Source: CAYPZL01 sp964415045
GTDB lineage: Bacteria > Planctomycetota > Phycisphaerae > Sedimentisphaerales > Anaerobacaceae
Reading direction: 5' to 3'
DNA: 42,196 bases
NCBI GenBank assembly: GCA_964415045.1
Contig: CAYPZL010000025.1
Location: forward strand, 1 to 42,196
The position numbers were made by a program, and so were the translations under genes. The notes beneath the pieces were generated by a model. The model ran no database searches. It had not been told where the DNA came from and was given only the letters and a program-made list of their open reading frames with translations. Positions 16,858 to 26,010 of the stretch are shown here, in pieces; the first letter of the stretch is position 1, and each line of letters starts with the position of its first letter.

Positions 16858-19800
16858 TCGTCGCCGTCGGCGCGTGCCTGAATTCACTGGCCCTTGGTCA
16901 GAGTGATCCGAATCAGTATGATTACACGATACCGGCGCGCGCGATGCTGTTTACCGCCACGCGCTCCGGCACGGAGGACGCGTACGAACTCCTCCAGAAT
17001 GGCCTTGTCGATCCCAATCTGGCCGGTAAAGACGTGCGGGAGCTCAAGTTCTTTCATGCGCTGGCTTGGACGGGCCTGCTCATCTTCGATACAAACGACG
17101 TGGCGGTCAGTACCAGCCTTGTCGAGTTGGGCGCGCCCTACGGCGTGACGGTTTCGGGAGACAAATTCCTCGTGCCCGATCCGTGCGACCCCAACGACAT
17201 GCTCTTCATGCCCTCAGACTCCACCGATCCCGCCGTGTTCCGGGTGACTTTACCCGTCGATCCGTGCGATCCGAACTGCTACCTCGTCCAATCGGGGCTC
17301 GACGAAAGTACGCTGCAAGCAACAGCGAACGCCGTGAACAATATCATCCTCCCCCAGATCGACGCCATTGTGAGTGAGCTGAACTCGATCACAGATTCGC
17401 CCACGCCCTTCAAGGTCTATCTCCAACCCAGTGAGACCGGCTTGCTGACCCAGGTGGAAGTGGATTACGCCGAGGTCCTCGCCCTGAAAGGGGTGCTGGC
17501 AGGTGTCAAAGCGAGTCTGCGGGGAACGGCCAATCCGGCGTACAACTTTCTCATAAACCCGTATACATCGCCTTTCAACGGCAAAATATGCACCGACATA
17601 TTCTACGAGTTCAACGGTATTTTGAGCAGCTACCCCGACCTGTTAACGGTCGTGCCGACCTCCGGGCCCGCGAGCCTGGCGCAGGTGAAAACGGACGTGA
17701 TAGCCGGGATCGACGCGTATCTCGCCGTCGTGAACCACATCAAGTCCGAAACCGATCCACAGCAGGATGATTTCATTTACATCGACCCCAACGTCACCGG
17801 GCCCCTCAATGTGCTCGAGCAAAGGCTCCTGACTCTGAAAACGTCGCTGCAAACGGGTACGGCGATGACATTGCCGTGGATGACGACGAGAACGTACGAC
17901 GTCTGGCAAGGGAACCCCCTGGTCGCAACCGGGCCGCTGACCATCACCTATGATCTCACCGGCTACGAGGTTCTCAGGTCCGAGCTCACGGCACGCGATC
18001 CCGCTAACCCGAGCGGTCCCGTCGTCGTTTGGCGCGGCGAATGGGGAGGAATCTACGAGAACAACCAGCTCGAAATCGAGTTCGAGTACCGAACCCCGGG
18101 AACGAACCAGTGGTACTGGGGAACTCTCAGGGGGACCATGCAAGGCACCTGGATCCTCAATCCAACGTTTTCGTATGAAGGATATGGCATTTCGCCCACG
18201 CAGGATCAAATGTACATCCAGGGTCCGACCGCGACCGATACGGCCGACGTGCAAATCGACTTGACCCCCGTTTTTGCCGGCACAGTGGACCCGCGCGATA
18301 TGCTGCCTCAGCTCGACGCGTTCAATGACCCCGTGCCCGGCACCTTCGGGCACGGACTCGGCGACGACCCCACACTCGGCGGAGTCCTGCCCGGTATGAC
18401 CCAGGAGATGTGGATACCGCGAGGCTATGAGGTATGGGGTTTTGATGACGCCGCCATGTCGGGGATTGAGGACTGGTTCCTGTATGGAGACAGGGAGGGG
18501 GATCCTCCCGGATCCACGCGTCTGGGTCGATCCGCCGGTCAGACCATGGCGTTCGCCGGCAGCTACGACAACTATTTGATCCTGGCGGTGGGCGAAGTCC
18601 TCATCGACAGCATCGTGGGCTCGGACGGTTCGGCGGCCCAGGGCGAGGTTGATTACTACGGAACCCTGATTACGGGCCTGCCGGATGGGTCGTTTGTGCC
18701 GGTCGGAGAGAATGATGTTCTCGGGCTTGCCTTCGGTGACATGGAGTACGATGATGTCGTCTACGTGGACAACACGGGCGGCTGGATCGGGATTACGGTC
18801 GTCACCGGCACCGGGGAAAACGTCGTAACTGCTACCGCCGCCCCCACGCAGGTGGAGGCCAACGGCCTGAACCAGATCTTTGTCACGATCACCGTAAAGG
18901 ATGCCTTCGGCGATCCCGTAGAAGGCATTCCTCCGGAAGTATTCGAGGTCACGGCCCCCGGGACCGGGCTCAGCATCGACCAGCCCGATACGGCAACCGA
19001 CGCGAGCGGTCAGACGATAGCCAAGATTTCCAGCACCGTGGTTTATGCGTCCGTGGACGTTAGCGTCTCGCTGTACGGCCAGACGTACGCCAGCCTCGTG
19101 ACGATCGAGTTCACCAGCGGCGCCGCGGCGAAGCTGGTCTTCGCGGCACAGCCCGACGGTCCGTATGCAGCCGGCACGACCATCAACGCCATTCCGCAGG
19201 TGGAGGTGCAGGACGCCGCCGGCAATACGGTGACCTCCAGCTCGGCGGAAATCACGATGTCCATCGGCAACAACCCGGGCGGTGGCACGCTTTCCGGGAC
19301 CACGGCCGTTAACGCCGTCAGCGGGCTGGCGACGTTCGATGATCTAAGCATCGATAAGGCGGGAGCAGGCTACACGCTGACCGCCACGGCTACGGGCTTG
19401 ACTTCGGCCACGAGCGATCCGTTCACGATCATCGCCGACGCGTCCAACACGAAGCTGGTCTTCGTCACCTCACCCGGAGAGACACCCGCCCTGGCGCCGC
19501 TGACGCCCAATCCGGTGGTGGAGGTGCAGGACACCTACGGCAATACCGTGACAACCGCCACGTACGAGATCACGGTCTCTGTCACAGGCGGAGATCCGAG
19601 TGCCACGTTGGCCGGCGACGTCGCTGTCAACGCCCTCAACGGTGTGGCCACCTACGACGATCTGACACTCGATCGCGCCGCCAGCGGCTACGTATTGACG
19701 GCGGCGGCCGTGGGATTCACGGCGGTCGACAGTGACCCCTTTAACATCACCGCCGAGCCGGCCCTGGCGATCGTCAAAGAAAGCAGCGTCCCGCAGGCCG

Positions 19801-22217
19801 ATGCCGGCGACGAGGTTGTATTCACCATCGGCTACACCAACGCCGGCCTGGCCGACGCCACGAATGTGGTTATCGTCGAAACGCTGCCGGCCGATCTGGA
19901 ATTCGTCAGCGCCGACAGCGGCGGTGTCCATAGCGCCGGAACCATTACGTGGAATGTAGCCGACGTTCCCGCGCAAACGACAACGCCCCTGGAGGTCAGT
20001 TTCACCGCTCAGATCGCCGCGGCCCTCGCTGACGGCGGAACCGTGACCAACAGCAGCCTCACGATCGACTGTGACGAGACCGACCCCGTGTCGGCGCCGT
20101 CGGTGAGCGTCACGGTGAACGATACCCAGGGTCCCGTGATCACGCCGCTTGTTCCCGAGCCCGGCGACGAAGAGGTGGATCCCAACAGCATCGTGAAGCT
20201 GGTCATCACGGACGCCGGTGGCGTCGATTTTGACGGCAGTACCGTGACGATCCGAATCGAGGGCGATCTCATCTACAACGGCGCCGCCGAGTCACCCGTC
20301 GGGGAATACGATTCCACCGGCAGCGCGCAGGAGGTCAGAGGTATTTGCCGGCGCACCGGGGACGACGCCACGGCGTACACGTTCACGTTCGTTCCGTCAA
20401 CGACCTTCCGCTACGAGCAGCACGTGGATGTCGTCGTGGAGGCGACCGACGAGGCCGGCAATGCCGAGAGTTTGAGCTACTCTTACTGGGTCAAACTCCG
20501 GTCGTTCGGCCCGAACGCCAAGGTTAACAGTGATGTTGGCACGCTGGCGCAGGACAACCCGGCCACCGCGACCGATGCGCAAGGGAACATCTGGGTCGTC
20601 TGGGACCAGACGAACCCGGCCGGCGACAGGGGTGTGTACGTCGGCACCATGGCGGCCACAGCGAGTTCCTTTGCTGAGAGCGAGGTCGTCTTCGACGGCG
20701 ACAACAACGAGCAAAACCCGACCGTCGCGGTGAACGCCGGCGGCGTGGCCTACGCCGTCTGGCAGCAGGACGACCCGAACGGTCATTGGGACATTTACGT
20801 CGCTTCTTCCACCGACGGGACGACGTGGTCGACTCCGGTAAAGGTTAATGTCGACGATGTGCACAATGACACCGATCAGACCGCCCCGGCGATCGCCATC
20901 ACTGTCGCCGGGACCATGTGCGTTGCCTGGCAGAGCAACCAGGACGGGGATCAGGATATCGTGCTGGGCACGTCCACCGACGGCACCACCTGGACCGAGA
21001 CGCAGATCACGACCGATGACACCGATCAGACGTATCCCGTCGTCGTCGTCGATGAGGGTCAGGTTGTCCATGTGCTCTGGACCGATGCCCGGAACGCCGG
21101 GACCAGCGGCACGGACATCTGGCGGGCCAGTTCCGACGTGGGACCGTGGACGCCGGGCGCCCTGGTGGACGCCGACGGGGATCAGTCCGGCCCCGTGGCT
21201 GCGGCCTCGGATATTCTGCACGCCGCCTGGGTGGCCGATCTCGGCGGCTTCGGGGAGATCATGTACGCCAATGAAGGCGGCGGCGCGCCTTTGCTCGGGG
21301 CGAGCATCGTCGATGCGACGGACCCGAACGCGGTGCAGCGGAGGCCGGCTTTGGCCGTCTCCGGCGCCGGCGATAGAGACGCCGCCTTTGCCTGCTGGGA
21401 GGACGAACGGAACGTCAGTGGCAACAGCGATACGGATATCTACTTCGCCGAAAGCGGCTCGCCCTTCGGCACGAATATCCTCGTCAACGACGATACCGGG
21501 ACCAGCCCGCAGAGAAAGCCGGCCATCGGCCTCGACGCCGACGGCAACCCGTACATGGTTTGGGTCGATCGCAGAAACGGCAACGATGACATCTACTACG
21601 CCGGCGCGACGGCTCTGGAGCCGGTGGAGCTGGCTCCGCCTGTTACTGATGCCAACGGTGTTGTCACGGTAGCGTCGACAACGCAGCCCAACCTGCAAGT
21701 CGAGATCCCTCCGACGGCCCTGCCCGACGAGGACGTCAAGCCGGAAGATATCACGATTTCCGAGATTGTCAATGGGCCGGAGGTGCCGCCGTTGCTGGGC
21801 GGCTTTGGCCTGACCTATGACTTCGGACCGAGCGGCACGGAATTCGCCGTACCCGTAAAAATACGGATCCCGCTCGATCCTGCCGCTCCCGTTCTCACTG
21901 TCTACAACGTCTATCGCTACGATCCGGGCGACCTGACCAGTCCGCACCATCCGTGGAGCGAGGATGGAATTCACAATCCGGCCACGAAGTCGCTCGACGG
22001 GACGTATCTTGAGGTCGAGGTGACGCACTTCAGCGTCTATGGGACCGGCGGTGCGCTGTACGGTGGCGGCGGCGGTGGCGGCGGCGGATGCGCCCTGGCT
22101 CCCTGGGGCGATGCCGGTCCGATGGAGTTCATGCTCCCGCTGGTTCTGTTTGCTTTGATCCTGTCAGTCGTGACCGCCGTTGACCTCCATCGGCGTCGTT
22201 CGGGAAATCGCGCGTGA
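16833..22217 (+). CDS. giant multidomain surface protein with Gly9-Cys C-terminal anchor signal
   Basis: A 1794-residue protein from ATG 16833 (AGGAG at 16821, 7-base spacing). The signal peptide ends near SLALGQ. Residues 25-650 are a mixed region of unknown fold. A Big_1-like Ig domain (about 655-765, QVEANGLNQIFVTITVKDAF) is followed by two related Ig-like units (about 767-866 and 874-970; KLVFAAQPDG and KLVFVTSPGE, each with VEVQDxxGNTVT). Then come a DUF11-type repeat (978-1085), an Ig-like domain (1098-1220), a sialidase-like beta-propeller with DxDIY/WxxDxR blades (about 1239-1600) and a ZU5-like domain (1610-1735). The end is the striking part: nine glycines (1744-1752), Cys1753, a spacer ALAPWGDAGPMEF, a hydrophobic helix (1767-1785) and RRRSGNRA. 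That is the layout of a protein-sorting signal such as MYXO-CTERM. It is not PEP-CTERM. Confidence 0.85.
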   Translation: MGKKSLILIVAVGACLNSLALGQSDPNQYDYTIPARAMLFTATRSGTEDAYELLQNGLVDPNLAGKDVRELKFFHALAWTGLLIFDTNDVAVSTSLVELGAPYGVTVSGDKFLVPDPCDPNDMLFMPSDSTDPAVFRVTLPVDPCDPNCYLVQSGLDESTLQATANAVNNIILPQIDAIVSELNSITDSPTPFKVYLQPSETGLLTQVEVDYAEVLALKGVLAGVKASLRGTANPAYNFLINPYTSPFNGKICTDIFYEFNGILSSYPDLLTVVPTSGPASLAQVKTDVIAGIDAYLAVVNHIKSETDPQQDDFIYIDPNVTGPLNVLEQRLLTLKTSLQTGTAMTLPWMTTRTYDVWQGNPLVATGPLTITYDLTGYEVLRSELTARDPANPSGPVVVWRGEWGGIYENNQLEIEFEYRTPGTNQWYWGTLRGTMQGTWILNPTFSYEGYGISPTQDQMYIQGPTATDTADVQIDLTPVFAGTVDPRDMLPQLDAFNDPVPGTFGHGLGDDPTLGGVLPGMTQEMWIPRGYEVWGFDDAAMSGIEDWFLYGDREGDPPGSTRLGRSAGQTMAFAGSYDNYLILAVGEVLIDSIVGSDGSAAQGEVDYYGTLITGLPDGSFVPVGENDVLGLAFGDMEYDDVVYVDNTGGWIGITVVTGTGENVVTATAAPTQVEANGLNQIFVTITVKDAFGDPVEGIPPEVFEVTAPGTGLSIDQPDTATDASGQTIAKISSTVVYASVDVSVSLYGQTYASLVTIEFTSGAAAKLVFAAQPDGPYAAGTTINAIPQVEVQDAAGNTVTSSSAEITMSIGNNPGGGTLSGTTAVNAVSGLATFDDLSIDKAGAGYTLTATATGLTSATSDPFTIIADASNTKLVFVTSPGETPALAPLTPNPVVEVQDTYGNTVTTATYEITVSVTGGDPSATLAGDVAVNALNGVATYDDLTLDRAASGYVLTAAAVGFTAVDSDPFNITAEPALAIVKESSVPQADAGDEVVFTIGYTNAGLADATNVVIVETLPADLEFVSADSGGVHSAGTITWNVADVPAQTTTPLEVSFTAQIAAALADGGTVTNSSLTIDCDETDPVSAPSVSVTVNDTQGPVITPLVPEPGDEEVDPNSIVKLVITDAGGVDFDGSTVTIRIEGDLIYNGAAESPVGEYDSTGSAQEVRGICRRTGDDATAYTFTFVPSTTFRYEQHVDVVVEATDEAGNAESLSYSYWVKLRSFGPNAKVNSDVGTLAQDNPATATDAQGNIWVVWDQTNPAGDRGVYVGTMAATASSFAESEVVFDGDNNEQNPTVAVNAGGVAYAVWQQDDPNGHWDIYVASSTDGTTWSTPVKVNVDDVHNDTDQTAPAIAITVAGTMCVAWQSNQDGDQDIVLGTSTDGTTWTETQITTDDTDQTYPVVVVDEGQVVHVLWTDARNAGTSGTDIWRASSDVGPWTPGALVDADGDQSGPVAAASDILHAAWVADLGGFGEIMYANEGGGAPLLGASIVDATDPNAVQRRPALAVSGAGDRDAAFACWEDERNVSGNSDTDIYFAESGSPFGTNILVNDDTGTSPQRKPAIGLDADGNPYMVWVDRRNGNDDIYYAGATALEPVELAPPVTDANGVVTVASTTQPNLQVEIPPTALPDEDVKPEDITISEIVNGPEVPPLLGGFGLTYDFGPSGTEFAVPVKIRIPLDPAAPVLTVYNVYRYDPGDLTSPHHPWSEDGIHNPATKSLDGTYLEVEVTHFSVYGTGGALYGGGGGGGGGCALAPWGDAGPMEFMLPLVLFALILSVVTAVDLHRRRSGNRA

Positions 22218-22295
22218 GGGGCGTAAGATAGGTGCGAAGGAGTCCGTAGCGACTGAGTTCGAGCGAAAAGGCAGATACGCGCCGCTTGCTGCGCG

Positions 22296-22970
22296 ATGGT
22301 GGTGTCTATGAAGGCAGGGCTGCGTGTTCGTCTGCTGCTGACGATAGGCATTGTTACAACCGTGGTGATCGGACTGCTTGCGGTCCTCCGCGGCGCCGGC
22401 GGGGCGCGTCTGTGGTTTGTGGGGCCGAGCGTGTTGGTGCTCGGGGCCCTGGTGCCGACGCTGGCCGGCGGCGGCAGTCCGGGCGAGCTGGGTTTGCGAA
22501 TAGGGCGGACCCGGCAATCGGGCCGGCTGTTTGCCGTCAGCGGCATCGTTCTGCTGGCCCTGGGGCTGGCCGGTATCGCGCTGCTCAGGTGTATGCCGGG
22601 CGAGTCCGCGTTGCGCGCATCCGTCCCGAAGGAGAAATGGATCTGGTGGGCGATGTTCCAGTTTGCCTACGTGGCATTGCCCGAAGAGTTGTTTTTCCGA
22701 GGCTTCTTCCTGAGCCAGGTGATACGCCTGCTGGGGACGGCTCGCAACGCGGACTCGCCGGCGATCAAGGTAATCGCTGCGGCTCTGTCGGCTGGGGTCT
22801 TCGCTCTTTCGCACGTGATCGTCCTGCGGAACTTCGTTTCCGTTCTGACGTTCTTTCCGGGCTTGATTTTTGCCTGGCTTTTTGTTAGGAGTAAGTCAGT
22901 AATTGGGCCGGTTCTGTTTCACGGGGCCGCCAACGTCGGGTATGCCCTGATGGTCCAGCCCCTGCTCTGA
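22296..22970 (+). CDS. CPBP-family glutamic intramembrane protease, possible sorting enzyme for the upstream protein
   Basis: 224 residues with about six membrane helices. All three CPBP (Abi/CAAX-type) signatures are present: PEELFFRG with Glu130, Glu131 and Arg135, FALSH with His173, and FHGAANV with His209 and Asn213. The family includes Rce1-type CAAX proteases, bacteriocin-immunity proteins and the myxosortases that cut C-terminal anchor signals. The gene follows the giant protein by 78 bases and precedes gspC by 38, so it lies between a candidate substrate and a secretion machine. ATG 22296 and ATG 22308 are both possible; neither has a strong ribosome-binding site. The protease role is well supported; the sorting role is inferred from position only. 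Confidence 0.85.
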   Translation: MVVSMKAGLRVRLLLTIGIVTTVVIGLLAVLRGAGGARLWFVGPSVLVLGALVPTLAGGGSPGELGLRIGRTRQSGRLFAVSGIVLLALGLAGIALLRCMPGESALRASVPKEKWIWWAMFQFAYVALPEELFFRGFFLSQVIRLLGTARNADSPAIKVIAAALSAGVFALSHVIVLRNFVSVLTFFPGLIFAWLFVRSKSVIGPVLFHGAANVGYALMVQPLL

Positions 22971-23008
22971 GTCTTCGCATCAGTCGTGCGTGGCAGGAAA
23001 GCTCCGGG

Positions 23009-23938
23009 ATGCGATACATCAAACGACTGCACAAGCTGTTGTGGGCGGTGAACGTTGCCCTGGCCGGCGTGCTCGTTCTTGTAGCCGTTGCCTATGTGGC
23101 ATCGGAGCCGTCGGTGCGCGAAACGACCAGCGCGACCGTCCGGGACGCCGGGAGCACCGCCCCGGACCGCACGGGCCGGCGGGACGATGGCCCTGAAGAT
23201 GCGAAGCTCATTCTCGCGCGCGACATTTTTGGTACGGGACAGGGCGAGCAGACAGCGCTGGCCCGGCAGGCCGAGGCGCTGAAGGCGGCCCGGGCCCGGG
23301 CGGAGGTCGAGCGGCAGCTTCCCTTCCGGCTTCTCGGCACCGTAGCCTCCGACGAGGGAGCTTCCTATGCGGTGCTGGAGGACCTCGGAACCAAGACGCA
23401 GGACCTCTACCGCGTCGGGGACGCCATCGGGCAGGCCCGCATCGACCGCATCGAACAGAACCGCGTGGTGGTTGTGAACATGGGCGTTCGCCAGGTCCTC
23501 GATCTGGTCATGACGGGCTCATCGGCGAAACCGGGCAAAGCGGTGCTGAAAGAGGCGGCGCCGCCGGTGGAGAAGGCCAGGCCGGAGAATGTCGTACGGG
23601 TCGCGGCCAACGGGCAGCGAGAGATCAACACGCGCGCCTCGGCTTCCAATGTGGGGCAGGTGGCCCGGTCGTTCCTGAGCAAGATGAAGCTGTCGCCCCT
23701 GCCGGCGAGCGGGCAGGCCGCCGGGCTGCGTGTTTCCGGTCTGGGAGACTCGACCATGGCGGCTTTGGTGGGGCTGAGGGACGGCGACGTGATCCAGTCT
23801 ATCAACGGCCAATCGGTTCCCAATCGAAGGAAGGCGACGCAGGTCTTGAAGAAGGCCCGCCAACTGGGCTCGGCAAGACTGCAACTCTTGCGCGGCCAGG
23901 AACAGAAGTCGCTGGCTTTCCATGCCGGTTCCTGGTGA
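23009..23938 (+). CDS. gspC: type II secretion protein GspC
   Basis: 309 residues. A short cytoplasmic start precedes one membrane helix (about 11-30), a linker, the HR domain (about 103-165; FRLLGTVASDEGASYAVLED, then VGDAIGQARIDRIEQNRVVV) and a C-terminal PDZ-type domain (about 240-305; GLRDGDVIQSINGQ). GspC joins the inner-membrane platform to the secretin through its HR domain, and its PDZ domain has been linked to substrate choice. ATG 23009 follows GGAAAGCTCCGGG. Its stop codon overlaps a possible GTG start of gspD. Confidence 0.9.
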   Translation: MRYIKRLHKLLWAVNVALAGVLVLVAVAYVASEPSVRETTSATVRDAGSTAPDRTGRRDDGPEDAKLILARDIFGTGQGEQTALARQAEALKAARARAEVERQLPFRLLGTVASDEGASYAVLEDLGTKTQDLYRVGDAIGQARIDRIEQNRVVVVNMGVRQVLDLVMTGSSAKPGKAVLKEAAPPVEKARPENVVRVAANGQREINTRASASNVGQVARSFLSKMKLSPLPASGQAAGLRVSGLGDSTMAALVGLRDGDVIQSINGQSVPNRRKATQVLKKARQLGSARLQLLRGQEQKSLAFHAGSW

Positions 23939-23988
23939 TTGTAATCCGTCAAGCGCTGGCTCCCAGGCGTCTGGAGGCTTTTTGTCTT

Positions 23989-25962
23989 ATGGAACGTGTA
24001 TCGAACTCTGATGGCTCCGACAGCGCGGTCGGCTTTGGGGCAATGACCTTGGCGCTCTTGCTGCTGGGGTTGTGCTCTGTGGTGGCGGCTCCGGCCGGGC
24101 AGCGCGCTGCCGGATATCCGGAAACGTCGGTCGTCATGCCGTTTCTCAGCGACCCGGCCGCGGCGAATCGGTTGATCTCTCTCGATCTGAACCAGGTCGA
24201 CATCCGCGTTTTCATCAAGACCGTGGGCCAGTTGACCGGTGTCAACTTTCTCGTCGACGATGGCGTTACAGGCTCGGTCACGCTGATCTCGCCCAGCAAA
24301 ATCCGAGTCGGTGAAGTCTACCGCGTGCTCGAATCCGTGCTGCAAACGAAGGGGTACGCGGCCGTACCGGCGGGCAGCCTCGTGAAAATCGTGCCCCGCG
24401 CCGAAGGCGTGCGGACCAACCTGTCCATTCGCACCGGAAGCGATCCGAACTCCATACCGGTCGACGACAGCCTCGTGACCCAGATCATCCGTTTGCAGCA
24501 TGCCAACGTGGCCCAGGTCAGTGCCGCCATGTCGTCGGTGGTAGGCACCGGCGGGCAGGTCGTGACGTTCCCGGAAACCAACACCATTATCGTAACCGAC
24601 ACGTCCTCGACCGTTCATCGGGCCGCCCGCATCGTGCGGGAGCTCGACGTCGAGAGGCCGCAGGAGATCATGGAGGTGGTGCAACTTCGGTACGCCTCGG
24701 CCAGCCGAATCAGCGAGCAGGTCACGCAGATCATGCAGCGGGGGCAGCCTCAGACCCGGCTGCGCCGCGCCCCGACGCCCACGCCGACACCGGGCGGCTC
24801 CTTGAAGATCCTCCCGGACGACCGCATCAACTCCGTGGTCATCGTGGCCGATCCCGTGGAAATGGAGATGGTGAAAGCGATTATTGCCCAATTGGATGTG
24901 GAGCGTCCCCTGGAGGCCGGCAACATTCACGTGATTTATCTGGAGCATGCGGAAGCGAAGGTGATCGAGACGGCGGTTTCGACTGTTTTGGACCGCATTA
25001 CCGGCGCTCCCGGCGTCCCCGGCGTCGACAGCCAGGAGCCCTTCCAGATTACCTCGGACGAGAGCACAAATTCGCTGATCGTGGTGGCTTCGCCGCAGGA
25101 TTACCGCCTCGTCGAAGACATGGTCTCCAAACTGGATATCGCCCGGGAACAGGTGCTCGTGGAGTTCCAGATCGTCGAGGCCAGCAACAATCTGCTCAAG
25201 GAGTTGGGCTTTGACTGGGCGACGCTCGACGAAGCGGTCGCCGACAGCGTGCGAGGTTTTGCCTACACCAATTTGGGCCCGCGGGTGGAAGCGGTCTCCG
25301 GAGACCTGGAGGGCGTGGGCATCGGCCTTTGGAAAGACGTCGACGGCACTCCCGAGATCGGCGCCATTCTCAAGGCCCTGGAGAGGAATTCCGCGGTCAA
25401 CATCCTTTCCACGCCTCACGTGCTGACCTCGAACCACCAGGAAGCCAAGATCATCGTGGGCGAGAACGTGCCCTATGTGAGCCAGTCGCGGGTAACGGAG
25501 TTCGATCCGGCGACCCCGACGGCGATCCGGACGTTCGATTTCAAGGATGTGGGCGTGGAGCTGACGGTTCGGCCCCACGTCAGCGGCGCCGAAATGGTGC
25601 GACTGGAAATCGACGCCAGTTTCAGCAAGCTCATCGAGGGCACTACCGGTCTGGGGGACGAAACTCCTACGACGGCGGAACGAAAAGCGACCACGACCAT
25701 CTCGATTATGAGTGGCAGCACGGTGGTCATTGGCGGCCTGATGCGGGATGACAAAGAAGTGGTGGAAAAGAAGGTCCCCCTGCTGGGCGACCTGCCGCTC
25801 GTGGGAGTGCTGTTTCGGTCCAATGCCGAGCGCCTCGAGAAGACGAACCTCCTGCTTTTCATCACGCCCCACGTCCTGACCGACCGCGAAAGTCTCGACG
25901 CGATGACCGAACGCAAGAAACGCGAACAAAACAGTCCTGGCGATGCCGAGGCAAAATCCTGA
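23989..25962 (+). CDS. gspD: type II secretion secretin GspD
   Basis: About 657 residues from ATG 23989, chosen because GGAGG lies 11 bases upstream. A GTG at 23935 overlapping gspC is in frame but has no ribosome-binding site. A signal-type hydrophobic segment comes first, then an N0 domain (ISLDLNQVDIRVFIKTVGQL), N1-N3 KH-like domains, and a short TPTPTPTP linker inside N2/N3. The secretin core has VLVEFQIVEAS, ILSTPHVLTSNHQEAKIIVG and the signature VPLLGDLPLVGVLFR near residues 596-610. The protein forms the outer-membrane channel. No separate pilotin gene was seen. Confidence 0.95.
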   Translation: MERVSNSDGSDSAVGFGAMTLALLLLGLCSVVAAPAGQRAAGYPETSVVMPFLSDPAAANRLISLDLNQVDIRVFIKTVGQLTGVNFLVDDGVTGSVTLISPSKIRVGEVYRVLESVLQTKGYAAVPAGSLVKIVPRAEGVRTNLSIRTGSDPNSIPVDDSLVTQIIRLQHANVAQVSAAMSSVVGTGGQVVTFPETNTIIVTDTSSTVHRAARIVRELDVERPQEIMEVVQLRYASASRISEQVTQIMQRGQPQTRLRRAPTPTPTPGGSLKILPDDRINSVVIVADPVEMEMVKAIIAQLDVERPLEAGNIHVIYLEHAEAKVIETAVSTVLDRITGAPGVPGVDSQEPFQITSDESTNSLIVVASPQDYRLVEDMVSKLDIAREQVLVEFQIVEASNNLLKELGFDWATLDEAVADSVRGFAYTNLGPRVEAVSGDLEGVGIGLWKDVDGTPEIGAILKALERNSAVNILSTPHVLTSNHQEAKIIVGENVPYVSQSRVTEFDPATPTAIRTFDFKDVGVELTVRPHVSGAEMVRLEIDASFSKLIEGTTGLGDETPTTAERKATTTISIMSGSTVVIGGLMRDDKEVVEKKVPLLGDLPLVGVLFRSNAERLEKTNLLLFITPHVLTDRESLDAMTERKKREQNSPGDAEAKS

Positions 25963-26010
25963 TTCCGACGGGAACGGACGCGGCATCCGCTGCAAGAATC
26001 ACGAAGTCCC

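Noticed and set aside
20397..22028. 543-codon minus-strand frame
   Set aside because: It is antisense to the giant surface protein and has no coherent domain.
22040..22095. Poly-Gly run as a sequencing artefact
   Set aside because: The codons alternate GGT/GGC/GGA, the frame continues correctly into Cys, helix and basic tail, and the layout matches known sorting signals.
23407..25995. 862-codon minus-strand frame
   Set aside because: It is antisense to gspC and gspD, with composition typical of shadow frames.
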